A stretch of DNA of 64,000 nt from Hermatobates lingyangjiaoensis (lineage: Eukaryota; Arthropoda; Insecta; Hemiptera; Hermatobatidae): NCBI GenBank assembly GCA_026182355.1, contig JAPFBL010000164.1:620001-684000 (forward strand), read 5' to 3'. How positions within the stretch are numbered: the stretch's first letter is position 1; each line of letters begins with the position of its first letter. The notes beneath the pieces were generated by a model. That model was not told the DNA's origin, searched no databases, and was given only the letters and a program-made list of their open reading frames with translations. Both the position numbers and the translations under genes were made by a program. Positions 45,773 through 57,629 of this stretch are shown piece after piece.

Positions 45773-45786
45773 CCCCCCCCCCCCCC
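45773..45786 (+). repeat. Poly(C) run, 14 bases
   Basis: Pure C run at the boundary of the repeat shared with 38.3 kb. Confidence 0.9.
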
Positions 45787-45860
45787 TGGTTCAAAGAACC
45801 TGTGGATATAAAGCCAATGCAGCTTGTGGTAGGGTTGCATGGCCCCACTAGGGGCGGTTT
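45786..45860 (+). repeat. Copy of the 38.3-kb retroelement segment
   Basis: CTGGTTCAAAGAACCTGTGG to CATGGCCCCACTAGGGGCGG, inverted relative to 38310-38380. Confidence 0.75.
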
Positions 45861-45879
45861 CAAAAACTCTTACATTAAC

Positions 45880-46445
45880 TCTTGATTATGACATCTGGGT
45901 GACTTCTCTGGTAAAGTCAACTTCTCAGCACAGAGATGTAAGTTCGATTCCTCTGGCCTTTAGAGTGCATTCCTAACTGAGTTGATAACGTTAGTTTTCT
46001 CGTTCATATAAACTTAAATTATATCCGTTTAACCTTGAAGGTTGAATGTTGGCTGAGTCTGTAAACAGTCCCTCGACCATACAAATATCTGTTTGATTCC
46101 CTTAACCCACCCTCAGTTATGATGTATCAAAAATTAAACATTAAGTCTGCTTTCCTGGCAACATATGCATAAGTTCGATTCCTTTAAACTTGTGAGCTGT
46201 GTTACATAGTCAGTACGTCTTTTTTTCAATTACTCTGCCTCTTAGGGCGCTTTCATTACTTAATCAATTAGGTTGATTATCTCGGTCAAATAAGCGGTGG
46301 TTGAATTTCCTTAACTCTTGATTAGAACATCTAGGGTGACTTATCAGGTAAAGTCACATTGTCGCGGCACAGTGATGTGAGTTCAATTCCCCTGTTGGTT
46401 AAAGCGCCATCGTTACTTAATGGATAAGGTCAACGTTCCCCATTG
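45880..46445 (+). repeat. Cluster of degenerate tRNA-like units
   Basis: Five B-box-like words at spacings of 149, 82, 127 and 81 bases: AGTTCGATTC (45941), GTTTGATTCC (46091), AAGTTCGATT (46171), TTGAATTTCC (46301) and GTTCAATTCC (46381). Between them are A-box-like and anticodon-arm-like stretches such as GGGCGCTTTC...GGTTGATT and GGTAAAGTCA. The TGACTT...GGTAAAGTCA unit occurs twice (45900 and 46330). None forms a convincing complete tRNA by eye; an eroded tandem of tRNA pseudogenes or of tRNA-SINE heads fits. Confidence 0.5.
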
Positions 46446-46449
46446 AGAA

Positions 46450-47285
46450 GTTCCTTTTCCCTATAAGATATCCTCATCCAATATTAAATACTGATAAAAA
46501 AATTTTCAAGCAATATTCATATCAGATAATACTGTATACAAAGTTTAAAGTTTCTATATTTACAAGGAGGGCAGATTAAAGTTAGTAATCGTTTTGACGT
46601 AAAATGCGATAAGGTACCTTTCCTATACTTTAAATTATCAAAAACCATTCGATTCTTTATCATACAAAGATAAGGAACTTTCTTTGCCTAAGGCGTTTTT
46701 GGCAAGTGCCGGTAGGATATCTTAAACGGTAAAGCATGTAGATGTGTTACAGTAAAATCCGATAGTCATACACCCAGCCACATCATCGAAAATTAGTTTC
46801 CGTGGACTTTGAAATGTGTAATCGATAACAATTTCGTATAACCATTATACATTATAATAACTAACTTGAAAAAATGACCGTGATTGATGAAGAAGCGGTG
46901 CCAAAAATATCTTTTAAATTTATTGGTCCTATAAACATTCAGGCTGATGTATAGGTTATAACCAGCCAGCGTAGGCTTGAAGTTAAAAAGTTGAAGTATA
47001 CTATGGATTCAAAAACTGTTTAACTGGGCAGGCTTGAACTTACATACTTCTAAACACCTTATTAGAAGTCATACCATACTTTTAGTTTAGGTTATATTTA
47101 TTCCATAGTATCTGTGTAGGCCAGATTTTGAACTTTTTGTTATATACTTGATGTCTTTAATAAACGTTGCCAATTAAAGAAAAAAAATTGTCGAAAAAAA
47201 AAAGAGTAATTATTACAATGATGATTAAAGCATTGGTGATTGTTAATGTAGGCTTAGGATTACAAGCAATAAGAGTGTGACTGAG
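46450..47285. other. No gene seen
   Basis: Mixed AT-rich DNA without recognisable features. Confidence 0.45.
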
Positions 47286-47289
47286 CCGT

Positions 47290-47485
47290 GTATCTGCAAG
47301 GAGTAGTTTATGAAGACAGGCGATGCATTAGCACCCCGTACGGCGACGTGTTGCCCACCCTGAGGCGGTCTTAATTAAAACGCCGCCTCCCGCTCGCATT
47401 CTTATTGCCCAGCTCCCCAATCTATCCCGTCAGATATTTCCGCCCTCCAGTCGTCCTATCGACCTCCTTATTATTGTTTGCTCTA
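47290..47485. other. GC-richer patch of unknown role
   Basis: CCCCGTACGGCGACGTGTTG and AACGCCGCCTCCCGCTCGCA give an unusual local density of CG dinucleotides. No long frame. It could be a regulatory element, an untranslated exon or a buried GC-rich repeat. Confidence 0.4.
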
Positions 47486-47517
47486 CGTGATTCCATCACC
47501 AAATACTTTACTCAACA

Positions 47518-47521
<4 letters not shown>

Positions 47522-47566
<45 letters not shown>
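47522..47566 (+). repeat. (CT)n microsatellite
   Basis: Pure CT run. Confidence 0.95.
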
Positions 47567-47568
<2 letters not shown>

Positions 47569-47599
47569 ATACTTTCGTTCCATTTGATCCTTTTTGGCT

Positions 47600-48660
47600 G
47601 CCAGTTTTAGAAGAAGAAGAAAAAAAAAAGTAAACATTTTATTTTCTTTTATCATGGCTTTAGGTAAACAAAAGTCTGAATTTAAAGAATTTATTTCAAA
47701 TAAGTAAGTTAATAATGAAAAGATGATTATTTCAGAAAACAATTTAGAAAAAAAACATATAAGAGAACTCGAATTGTTTTAAGTGATATAAATTGTAAAT
47801 CACACTTGTTACCAAGGAAAGAATACTAATATTACCTCGTAAGAAAAAGTAAGGTCACTTCTTTAATTTCGTAATTGAGATATACCGACGATTTCACTTT
47901 TAGTAAAATTGATATAGTAATATGATTGATTGATATAGGTAATGATATCAACATTAGAACAAAATAATTTAATTATTTGATTATGAATGAGTTTGATAAT
48001 ACGTTTACTTTGAAGTAACAATGAGTGTAGACCATTCCAGATTTGTCAACCCTTTTTGGGTCAATCTGTTTAAATTATGATTAACTTCATAACCTTTTAT
48101 GAGTTAATCATGAATAATCAGTTTCTATATTTTTAAATGGAGTTTTTAATACTACAAAAAAAAATCATAAAATATATAACGGAACAAATTATTTATATGA
48201 TCAATACTTTAAACTGCAGTTTGAAATGAAATATACGGATTGAGCAAAAATTTGTTTTCCTCTCTAGCAGTTAGGCGTTAGAAAACATTTAAAGGAAAAT
48301 TACCTGGCCCTCCATGTTGGTGGTTGGCGTGGGTTGACACGACCTGTAAAAGAAATATCATTAAAACTTAATCGAAACTTCAACTTAGTATGGATTAAGT
48401 AGTCATTAACTGCAAACATTTAACTTTTTAGCATAGAAGTTAAACATAAAGATATAACAGGAAAAGGTAAACATGTACTAATTTTCACTTTTTACACTAC
48501 CTATTTGACCTAGAAATAATTTGACCTACAAACAATTTGATCTGCTTAAATCATTTCGAAGGTCAACCTTAAATCGAATATAACATTTCATGGAGATTAA
48601 CAAAGCTATTTGTAAATGCATAACAAACAGACAGACAAGAAATTCTATGCTTACTCTTAT
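47600..48660. other. AT-rich stretch, no gene seen
   Basis: Nothing supported. Confidence 0.5.
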
Positions 48661-48671
48661 AGAATATAGAA

Positions 48672-49242
48672 CAGGGGTCGGCAACCTGCGGCTGTTTCAT
48701 CCTTACACTGCGGCTCCGAGTGCCTTGGGAAAATAAATTACTTTAAAAAAGTATTTATGTGTATTTTATTTGTGTTAGATATTTTTTTTGTGTTTTAGTT
48801 CTAAATTGGAAGATCTTATGCGATCTTAAAATATTAAAAATTAAAAAAAAAGTATATTTTATTGATTTTTGTAGCTCAAAATAAAACGTCATACACGCAA
48901 AAGCCTGTATTCCCGCCCGAACGCCATCTCAACTTTCAACCCCAACAAGACCAGATATTGAGAAATCTAAGAGAAGAAAAATATCAGAGGGAAGTAGATC
49001 GTTATAGGATGCTTGGGCAGATTCATTTACTTTCACCCCTAACGAGAGTGGCCTACCAGTATGCCTAATTTGTGGAGAAAAGCTGGCCAACAATAAAAGG
49101 TCAAATGTAGCAAGACTAATAAATGCGTTTTTCCCCATTTTAAATGTCAAAAAGTATTTGCGGCTCTCAGTGTGTTTTTTGTTTTGTTTTGTGAAAACCG
49201 GGTTCAAATGGATCTTTTTGTTTTAATGGTTCCCGACCCCTG
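48672..49242 (+). mobile_element. hAT DNA transposon, internally deleted, with target duplication
   Basis: Opens CAGGGGTCGGCAACC and closes with the inverted GGTTCCCGACCCCTG. Exact 8-bp duplications ATATAGAA flank it (48664-48671 and 49243-49250). Subterminal GCGGCT words occur near both ends, as in this hAT group. At 571 bp it lacks the transposase catalytic domain and is non-autonomous. Confidence 0.92.
48862..49150 (+). pseudogene. BED zinc-finger remnant of hAT transposase
   Basis: Within the hAT element, a frame starting near 49045 reads GLPVCLICGEKLANNKRSNV then ARLINAFFP. The C-x2-C pair followed by N-K-R-S-N and a R-(H replaced by L/I) position matches the N-terminal BED finger of hAT transposases (x-x-C-L-I-C-x-E-x-x-A-x-x-K-x-S-N-x-x-R-H). 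The second histidine pair is not preserved. The preceding 48862-49068 frame (MIFVAQNKTS...) is in a different frame and may be 5' transposon sequence. No DDE catalytic segment remains. Confidence 0.7.
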
Positions 49243-49254
49243 ATATAGAAGATT

Positions 49255-49975
49255 GAAAATAAAATAGAAGACTACTGTTTTTCAGCTCTTGTTTATGAGA
49301 GACCTGAACTTATTTCGAAAAGCCCTACACTTTGAGGATCACTCTTTTCAAACGAATAACTCTTTTGTTGATCTTCTAAAAAAGACCTTATGAAAGCAGC
49401 TACTTTGACCTAAGCTAGTTATTAAACTGTAAAGACAATTTATGTTCCTTTATCACCATATATGCGGTCCATTGTACATTAGATTAACATGACTGGTAAT
49501 AAATTACAAACATGGGTCGTAGTTTAACCAGTATCAATTAAAATCACGTTTTAATTAAGTTATTTGTCTTTTATTATTTGTACAATAGAATAACGAAATG
49601 CAATATATTGTTAATAGTATTGTCAAGAATGGTACGATGATTCTATAATTGAGAGATACCATAGACGTTACCCTATATGGGCTGATAATTAACTGCATTT
49701 GGAAAGGCATAATCTGACGCCGCATGCCGTTATATGGTATAGCAAGAAGAAAATTAGTCAAGGAGTATAATAAACTTGAATTAAAGCACAGTCTGGCACT
49801 AATGAACAAACCCAGGTATCAGGTAAAACGACATAAAGCAAGTCAACTCAACTGTCTAAGTTAGTGGCAAATCAAACGACTGGATCTGGCAGTTTTTATC
49901 AATTAAGACTTCCAATTAGTGTATATCAAAGGGTGATTTAATTAAGAGACGCTTGTGCTTCATTTTCTGATAAAT
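49255..49975. other. No gene seen
   Basis: AT-rich DNA without a supported feature. Confidence 0.5.
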
Positions 49976-50048
49976 AGTTGATAAAACTAATAAGCAGGAA
50001 CTGTCACCGTCTCGGGTGTGAACCAACATTAATTCAATTCCATTATAT
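49976..50048 (+). repeat. Direct repeat of about 72 bp, copy 1
   Basis: GATAAAACTAATAAGCAGGA to TTCAATTCCATTATATA, repeated at 50684-50757 with about six differences. The copies bracket about 635 bp that includes the SINE head below. Confidence 0.8.
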
Positions 50049-50584
50049 AGACGAGAGAGACACGAGTAAAGTCCCGAGCAGAAGAAAAAAAAGCAATTTC
50101 ATTACCAACTGCTTCCCATTATCAAATACACTTAACATCAACTTAGCTTCTTTAGAAGCACTTAACATCATTACCGGCTAATAGCAACTCTAAGGTTTAG
50201 TGATACAATTTACAAGGTTATAACTTTTGCAAGCAAGTTACAACTTTTTTTTTCAATTAAATTTTCTTTCTGTTCAGCATTAACCACTAAATGAACGTTA
50301 TACAACATGACTGAGGAAACCTTGTTACCTTGTGAAGTCATATAAACATAGTTTATTATGGGTGTCTTCAGCCCAGCTAACCATAACCGCTGACATAAAT
50401 AAAGTGAACGTAACCTTTTCATTTTTAGTGACAAACTGCATTAAAAATCCTTAGTGAAGTTATTTATGCAAAATTTTTAACTAAAACAGTTTCTTATTTT
50501 TTTAAAAATTTTAAAAAGGTGTATTTAATAGGTGTATTTGAACAATTGCATTTAATAGGGACAAATTGAACAGATTTTTTTAAC

Positions 50585-50683
50585 TGCAGCATGAATAAAT
50601 CAAGTGTGAAAGTGAGAATTGAACCCGGAATCTACCAGTCTAGAGACGAGTATACAAGCCACTCAACTACGCTGCCATACGAC
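50585..50683 (-). repeat. tRNA-derived SINE head, - strand
   Basis: GAGAATTGAACCCGGAATCT is a reversed B box, and GTATACAAGCCACTCAACTA is the reversed A-box side. Only the head and the start of the body (GAATAAATCAAG) are present. Confidence 0.65.
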
Positions 50684-50757
50684 TGATAAAACTAATAAGC
50701 AGGAACTTTCACAGTCTTGGGTGTGAACCAAGATTAATTGAATTCCATTATATATGG
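50684..50757 (+). repeat. Direct repeat of about 72 bp, copy 2
   Basis: Partner of 49976-50048. Begins immediately after the SINE head. Confidence 0.8.
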
Positions 50758-50759
50758 TC

Positions 50760-52540
50760 AAATTTAAGAAACTTTAATGCATAATTTTATACATGAATAT
50801 AAATATAAAATATGCAATAATAAATATTGATATTTACAAAAAAAAGAAATAATAATTACTTCTAGAAGCTTTCATTTAACTATATCATCGATTTTTTCCT
50901 TGGTTTTTTCATTTATTATATGTTTTATCTATATTACATTATCTACATTTATTAGCTTTTGAAATATTTTTAAACCAGAAATTGCTCAATTATCTGTCTG
51001 GAATGATAACTAAAAGTTTGGATAAATATTATGATGTATGCAAACACTACCACTCCTAATTGATAAAGCACCTCATTTCATTGAACCTTGATTATTTCTT
51101 TCACTCTTTCTAAAGTTGAAGAATGAAAACTGTATGTATTTTCAAAAGAGTTAGAAATCAACGTACTGTTTATAGAGCAAAATAAAATAATTACTAAAAT
51201 GAACTAAGGTTAGTTCTTATACAATATTATGCTATTTCAAGTGATTTGAACACTTCGGGTCAATAATGTGCTGGATAGTCAATATTGAGTCTCTACAGAT
51301 TCTTAACCAAATTCCCTATAGCTAGCCAAAAGAAAAAATGAAACAACAGCAACATGAAAGAGTTGCTAATGAGACTCTGAGGAAAGATGACGTTTGTAAA
51401 ATGTTTACGAGTCATACAAAATTACATTAAATCACGGATTATTAATGATACTATTTCAGGTAAGCGGATTTGAAGACATTAAACAGCTGATTTAAGCGAG
51501 CATATATATTTCTTCAGCTGCCTTCTGCTTAAGAGTAGCGAAGAGTCACTAATCAGGTCCAATTACAGTAACACACTATAAATTAGGAACATCTATATAT
51601 CAGTTTTTTTCATTTTTATTCATATATTTCATCCACCGTTCACCCACGGAGTACAGTTCGATATTTTGACCACAAAAAGTGGTAAAACACAACTTCTAAT
51701 AAGTTTATTAGATATATTATATATAATAATTACTATTATTAATTATATTATAATAATACTATATATATATTATATATTTGTATATAATATTATTATATCT
51801 ATAATATAATATAATCATATAATATTATATTATTTATATTATATTTTATATATATTAGATATATTATATAATTATATAAGTCTACACATCTTTTTATATT
51901 TATGTATAAATCAAATTTTCCCAATTTTTTTAAACAAAAACTTAGCCAGGAAAATTTCTAAGAATATGACACCTTTCCCATACGAATTAGTGGTCGTTTT
52001 TAAATTTTTATAATAATCTAAACAGCTCACTAACAGACGGACAGAGACGGACTGGTGAACGGACACTCATAGAGACAGCCCGACGCTTGATTTTATATTT
52101 ATAGGTTTATAGATTTTGTATGAAAACTTCTCCCTTGTTCTTCCTTAACAGTAACCTTTCTTATTCGTTTAAGTGTACATTCAACTTTGAACGAAGCTTT
52201 ATATTGATTTAAACATTTATTTAAATTTGATAAAGTTCAATAATAGGCTTGAATTTTAATAAATAAATTGATTAATCAACAAATCATTTTATTAAAAAAT
52301 ATATAAATGGACTTCTAAATTAATAATTATTAATTAAAGTAAAGTAAGTAATAATTAAAGTAGTTATAAGTAATCAATGGAAATAGAAGAAAGACAAATG
52401 GAATAATGTTTATAAATTGCATTAAAATATATATACTGAATTGTTCAAAATTAATTGTTCCTTATATGTGCTCCTCCTTGTAAGTAATCATCCCAAGCCA
52501 AGTAATACTTGCTCCCCGATGACTAGTATTCAAATGGCGA
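50760..52540. other. AT-rich stretch with TA-rich block at 51708-51870
   Basis: No gene recognised. The TA-rich block mixes TATA and ATTATA words. Confidence 0.5.
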
Positions 52541-52592
52541 TAGTTGGTGTCGAGTTACATGAATATTTATATCACGTGTTATTGTCATTGTA
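52540..52592 (+). mobile_element. Family D tail fragment
   Basis: GAGTTACATGAATATTTATA then TCACGTGTTATTGTCA matches the outer end of the 27.5-kb dimer and runs into (TA)n. Confidence 0.72.
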
Positions 52593-52619
52593 TATATATA
52601 TATATATATAATATATATA

Positions 52620-52735
52620 TGACTAAAGCACAATATGAAATGGGAAAAAAAGACTAAGATATTTCAACCGTAACAAGCGGTCTTCGTCAGAGTCAAAAAA
52701 CCAACTGGACTCGTCAGAGTCAAAAACCCAACACT
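52620..52735 (-). mobile_element. Family B unit with partial tandem duplication
   Basis: On the - strand a partial unit (GTTGGGTTTTTGACTCTGACGA, 52711-52735) stops in the ribozyme core and is followed, after GTCCAGTTGG, by a second complete unit. The order is direct head to tail. The left end joins (TA)n. Confidence 0.82.
52652..52694 (-). ncRNA. Hammerhead ribozyme motif, family B
   Basis: On the - strand: GACT/AGTC stem I, CTGACGA, extra A, GACCG/CGGTT stem II, GAA; stem III reads ATATCT, so the palindrome is slightly broken (G15.2 to T); H17 = T. Confidence 0.7.
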
Positions 52736-52899
52736 ATATTTAGCAAAACAAGAAAAAATGTTAAAAACTATATAAAATAAGATAACATTTATTTTTAGAA
52801 ATAAATAAATGAATATATTATTTATATTTAAATTTGAAATAAAAAAGTGGATTAGGAGATAAACTTTATGGATCACTTGAAACAATACTGTAGAACAAA

Positions 52900-54070
52900 A
52901 CGATGACTTGAGGAGCGATGGTTTTGTGGGATATGCAAAGAGTTGGTGTGCGAAGATGGTATCTGTAAGAGAGAAAGCGTCGCCGCTGTCGGGTTGGTGC
53001 GAAGGACCACTTTGTACCGGTCACTTAAATGAAGAAGAACGTCAGTAAGAAATTCAAGCAGCAGTCGCCAGACGAGTCGACCCCCGGCGCTGGGCCAGGA
53101 ACAGGTCTGCTGCCAGCAGCCTCAGTCAGAGCCTGCTTAGCGTTATTTATTACCGCTTGTGAGATTCAATGCATTTGAGCCACTTGTGCTCTACTGATTA
53201 GCGCACTTAGCTGTAAAAGTTAGACAAGTTAGTATCCTAGCCTGCTTCACACGACAGCTTGCTATTGTTTATTGATCATGGGTATCATGCTTGTACAAGT
53301 CCAGTCAACTGGGATATTCTGGTGTAAGTGCTTGATACTATAGTGGTCAGTATGGTATACTCCTATAGTTACCTTGCGTACTCAGTATTGTCTAACCCAA
53401 TGACAATATTACAGATATGGTTAGATATAGTTGGACGCACTGAGTACTAATGGGGACATGAATCTAACCTCATGGATAGAATATACTGAGCAGTACTAGT
53501 AACAAGAATGCTATTATAGAGGATATTACGGAGGAATGTTATTATAGGCCAGGATGCTGACTAGACAGGGTTGTCCTCATCCTCAACCTATCTTGCTTTT
53601 GTTTTTTCTTTATTTCATTTATTTTTTTTCCTAGCTCAAAAGCAGGAGTTGATGGTGAAATGCAATATAGACACAATCTGCTCGGCTCCCAGCTGAAGCC
53701 ATACTATCGATTATAACACCCTTCATCTCCTAAAACTTGATCCTTTTTTGTGTGTTGGGGACTTAGATGATAGAGTACACATAACCCAATGAGAGGATGA
53801 CAGTGTAAGGAAAACCTAACCATAAGGTTAATACGTAGAACCAACCAAGTTGATACTGAGCAAGGCTACCTCTTAGACTGATTCGGGCCTAAGTTAGGTA
53901 ACAAGTCCTTTTAGAAAACAAGCTTACACCATTTTATAGAAGTGCTACTAGTGGTACAACACTTGAGTGATCTGCCCTATACTGTTAGTCTAGGCCGTGC
54001 AACGAACCACCCCTGGAACGGGGACGAGAGTACCAGGTACTGCCAGGCTAACAAAACTATTGAGACAAAG
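52900..54070. other. Higher-complexity unassigned region
   Basis: GC content and sequence complexity exceed the flanks (for example GTCGACCCCCGGCGCTGGGC near 53077). No long frame in any direction. It may be the untranslated part of a retroelement or an old regulatory or ncRNA region. Confidence 0.35.
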
Positions 54071-54159
54071 TTAATCACAGTTCGAGCCTCTTAGAGGTAT
54101 ATAATAGGCGTGCGAGACAGTTATTGCAAGTAATGTACCCGTTACTTGCCGTTGTATCT

Positions 54160-54325
54160 ACAGCGTGCTTGGTCTCCCTTTCTCTTTTCTCCTGAAGATG
54201 GATTGCACGAAAATTTGAGTTTGTGTGTTTCTTTACTCTATGTGTTATTCTTTTTCGTTTTTGAACCGACATTGTGTCCAGTTTGGATCGTCTTTCTGAT
54301 CTTACTGTGAATATATATATATTGA
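54160..54325 (+). mobile_element. Family A' pLTR unit, solo
   Basis: TCTTTTCTCCTGAAGATGGA then TTGCACGAAAATTTGAGTTT, with the tail CCAGTTTGGATCGTC and (TA)n. Core CTGAAGA, GAA and AATT are kept at 54183-54222, and stem I TTCTC/GAG is short. Confidence 0.68.
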
Positions 54326-54329
54326 TTTT

Positions 54330-55125
54330 GAAGTTCAAGAGCAGAAGTTATATATACAGTAGCTTTTGAAACAGTGTATGTGGCACAAGGGTAATTGCTT
54401 ATTACATTCATTGATATAGTACATGCAGTTAACCTGATTCTGATACTTGAAGAAATGATACATTTTGTAGAAGACCGACTGTTTTTAGTTAAATAAACTT
54501 ACATGACTTATCCTTCAGACATTAATGAAAGCTTGTACTTTTTATGAAGATAGTGTTCAAGTGTAACGCGCCCCAGGGTCATTTCAATCAGATACCTAGA
54601 AAAAGACTGCCTCTTGAAATTGCTTACTTTAAAAAAATGCCTCGAGTTATATAGTATAAATTACAGTCTTAACTTTATTTTTGATATAGTAAAGAAAATC
54701 AAGATATGAAGACCACTGCCTACAGGGTGTATACTTAGATGAAGCCTGTATTCAATTTACACCTTTCAAACTAGTCATTTATTGGAAATATATCTACAAA
54801 TCTCTCACTTTATCAAAGTCAAGTATGCTCAACTGGGCAGATTTATGTACTTTCAAAATCACCAATGAAAATTAATATAAGTTTACTTAAATAACATAGC
54901 AGTAACAAATATATATAAAAAAATATAATACAAATTATTTAAAATTTTACTAATACACATTAGTTTTGCAACAATTATCGGAGTTGAGGAAATCATCAAC
55001 TTAAAAACTTTGAAATGCAGATTTATTATCCAACTCCGTAGTTTACAATACTTTTGCAATGATTCGTTTATTAAGCTGTATGAATAAGAGTTTGAAGAAT
55101 TATATTACAGACATGTAAATAAGGT
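54330..55125. other. AT-rich stretch, no gene seen
   Basis: Nothing supported. Confidence 0.5.
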
Positions 55126-55129
55126 CATT

Positions 55130-55345
55130 ATTGGCCACTTACTTAGTCTAATTCTTTTACTTCCCCTCTCCTAGTCCTTTACAGACAAGTAAATAAGGTC
55201 ATTATTGCTTGTGGTCACTGTGTGAGAAGAAGTAACTTCTCTAGGGGATGCCTGCTTAGGACCCAGGGGAGCTAGAGTCCCCAAACCCCGACCAGTAGGA
55301 ATGGCCATGAACTTAGCTTAGCTGGAATGAACTTAAAGGTTCTTC
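55130..55345 (+). repeat. Dispersed retroelement segment
   Basis: AAATAAGGTCATTATTGGCC occurs here and at about 56145. GTCACTGTGTGAGAAG and GGGAGCTAGAGTCCCCAAAC match 38575-38665. Probably LINE-derived untranslated sequence. Confidence 0.5.
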
Positions 55346-55925
55346 AGTCCTCAATCTGATAGTGTTTTTTTTTTTATTTTGGCTAGTCTTCAAAAACCAG
55401 ATTTACCGTACCTATACCATACCAAACACTCACAATAGATACCTGGCAAAGATATTACGCCACAGAAGAACAAAAAAATATTAACTAACGATACTACAAG
55501 TGTATTGCATGTATTTCTAATTTCAAGTGTTTTGGATATGAAACAATAAAAATATGAAGTATTCTCTTCGTAATCAATTATCGGCAAGTTGTAAAATTAT
55601 TTTCACAGTAATGGATCAACTACGGTTAAAATGTGATTGTGATTTTCCTAATATCAAAATATGTGTATTACATATATGTCCCACAGAACTCCTATTGTCT
55701 ATAAATAAATAAGCTAATTGCTCTGGAAACTGGTACTTCCCTGGTAGTATCGGCTCTTGACGATCAGCGTCAGCGAGGGGACGATTAGATACACCCCTTT
55801 GAAAACACATTGTATGTCAGTACAAGGGGCTTTTAGCCAACGGGAGACCTTAGAGTTTCTTCTAACTACGTTTCCAGGTGGCGTATAGCCAACAAGAGAT
55901 TTGTAATCTCTCATTATGAGTCGTT
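55345..55925. other. Unassigned, short - frames only
   Basis: Several overlapping - frames of 64-66 residues (55390-55914) have no recognised domain. Confidence 0.35.
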
Positions 55926-56200
55926 TCTCGCGTACTATGACTCCTCAGAATGACGCCCCGACGGGATTTGATTAACTACTAACGCAAGCCCTGGTCCGGG
56001 GGGAGCGGGCACTTGCCTCTTCGGAGAGGGACAACCGAGTTCTTATGAACACTGCGGTAGTCCTAAGCCAGTAAGGCAGTCTAGGAAGCCTGCACTGGAA
56101 TCTAATCCTTTCCTTTTCTCTCTCCTAGTGCTTTATAGGCATGTAAATAAGGTCATTATTGGCCCATTTACTTAGTCCAAGTCCCTTCTTCACTACTACT
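55925..56200 (+). repeat. Dispersed retroelement segment, GC-richer
   Basis: Contains GCCCTGGTCCGGGGGGAGCG and a second copy of the GTAAATAAGGTCATTATTGG word. No frame. Confidence 0.45.
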
Positions 56201-56204
56201 GCAG

Positions 56205-57125
56205 TAGTTTCTGCTACTACTGCTACTAGCACTACAGCTGTGGACTTGGCAAAATTATTGCTAACTCATTAATCTATTTAACTATTGCTATTACGACCAA
56301 TATAAGACTTAAATGAAACCCCAATATATACATTTACTCTATTTCGATTATATAAATAACTGTTTAAAATATATCTGGCTATTAATCAGAGTTAGTTGTA
56401 AATTACAAGTTAAGAAGAAATGAACAGTGACAATGTTACTTTGATAAGGAGGTAGAGCCAAAGAAAGCAGTAGGCAAGATCAACAAGTCTGTCCAATGTA
56501 AAACCTATACAACTTGTATTCCAGGAGCCATTTTAGATCTGCTTCCCTCTTCTGTTTCTACTACATTAAATGGTTGTTTTTCCGTCGCTTTGCCTGAGAC
56601 ATACACAAAGAGGAAACAGCTTTTAAAACATCATAAAGATTAGAGACTTTTTTTTTTAAAAGAGAAAATTGATTTTCAGTTAGCGATTAAAATCTTGAAA
56701 TAGACTTCAAAGTTGCACTAAAGATATTAATGCTATTGACTTTGTGAATTAGAGCTGTATTTAATACTAAAAGACTGTATCTAAAAGAAAAAAATACAGC
56801 CATATAAATGAATTTGAATAAAATTACACTTGTGTTGGACAATCAAAATACTCTGTGTTTACTTTAATCGAATACCATATTCAAAGAAGTGGTGAAGTTA
56901 TTAAGGAAATAGACTCTATATGTATATGTTTTATACATTTGATGTTCATCAGTTAGATGTACATCACCTTCAAGAAAGCAGAGAGAGGGAGGGAGACCAA
57001 AGAAACAACTCAGTGACTTTAGACACCAGTAAAGTGGGGAGACAAATGCTCAGTTTAAAAACAGTTTAAAAACAGCTTGCCTTAATAAGGCAAGTTTTTT
57101 GCTTTATTTCTTGCCTATTCGGATA
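56205..57125. other. AT-rich stretch, no gene seen
   Basis: Nothing supported. Confidence 0.5.
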
Positions 57126-57129
57126 TGAC

Positions 57130-57625
57130 CCGAATGGACTTTAAATACTACCTAGGGGACGAGTATAACTCTAGACAGTTCGTTATTTGAACTCTCCATG
57201 TGATGCTGGCATGAGGTGCCCCCCTACAAAGGTGACTTTACTTTGTCGTGGTGGAGGCTTAACCTGGGTGTTTGATCCCACAAGGCATGAATTAAGAAAG
57301 GCACACTGTGTGGATAGTTATCCTGAGTCTGTGTACGAGGAATCCTGGACTGTTCGCTCGTTCGCAGGCTCGCTTGAGTGGTAGTCCGTCCTTACTAGTC
57401 TGATGTGACTAGCTTCTGTCTTTCTCAAAATTTCTTTCTCCCTGTCGTGTCTTACCCTCAACAGCTGCTTTAGCTGCTCCCCTCTGAGTCCCTCCTTCTT
57501 CTTCTGCTGTTGTCCTCAGCAAAATCCCCAAAAGTCCGCTGTCGTGCACTTGTTGGGAATCTAGGTCCCAAACTCCCCCTTTCCGTCTTCCATCTTGTAC
57601 CTAGCTTTTTTACACTTTTCCTCTT
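57130..57625 (+). repeat. LINE 5'-UTR-like segment
   Basis: ACTTTACTTTGTCGTGGTGG then AGGCTTAACCTGGGTG, followed by a C/T-rich GC-elevated stretch. The short frame at 57187-57384 has no domain. The composition and lack of frame fit an untranslated retroelement part; family unproven. Confidence 0.4.
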
Positions 57626-57629
57626 CCCT

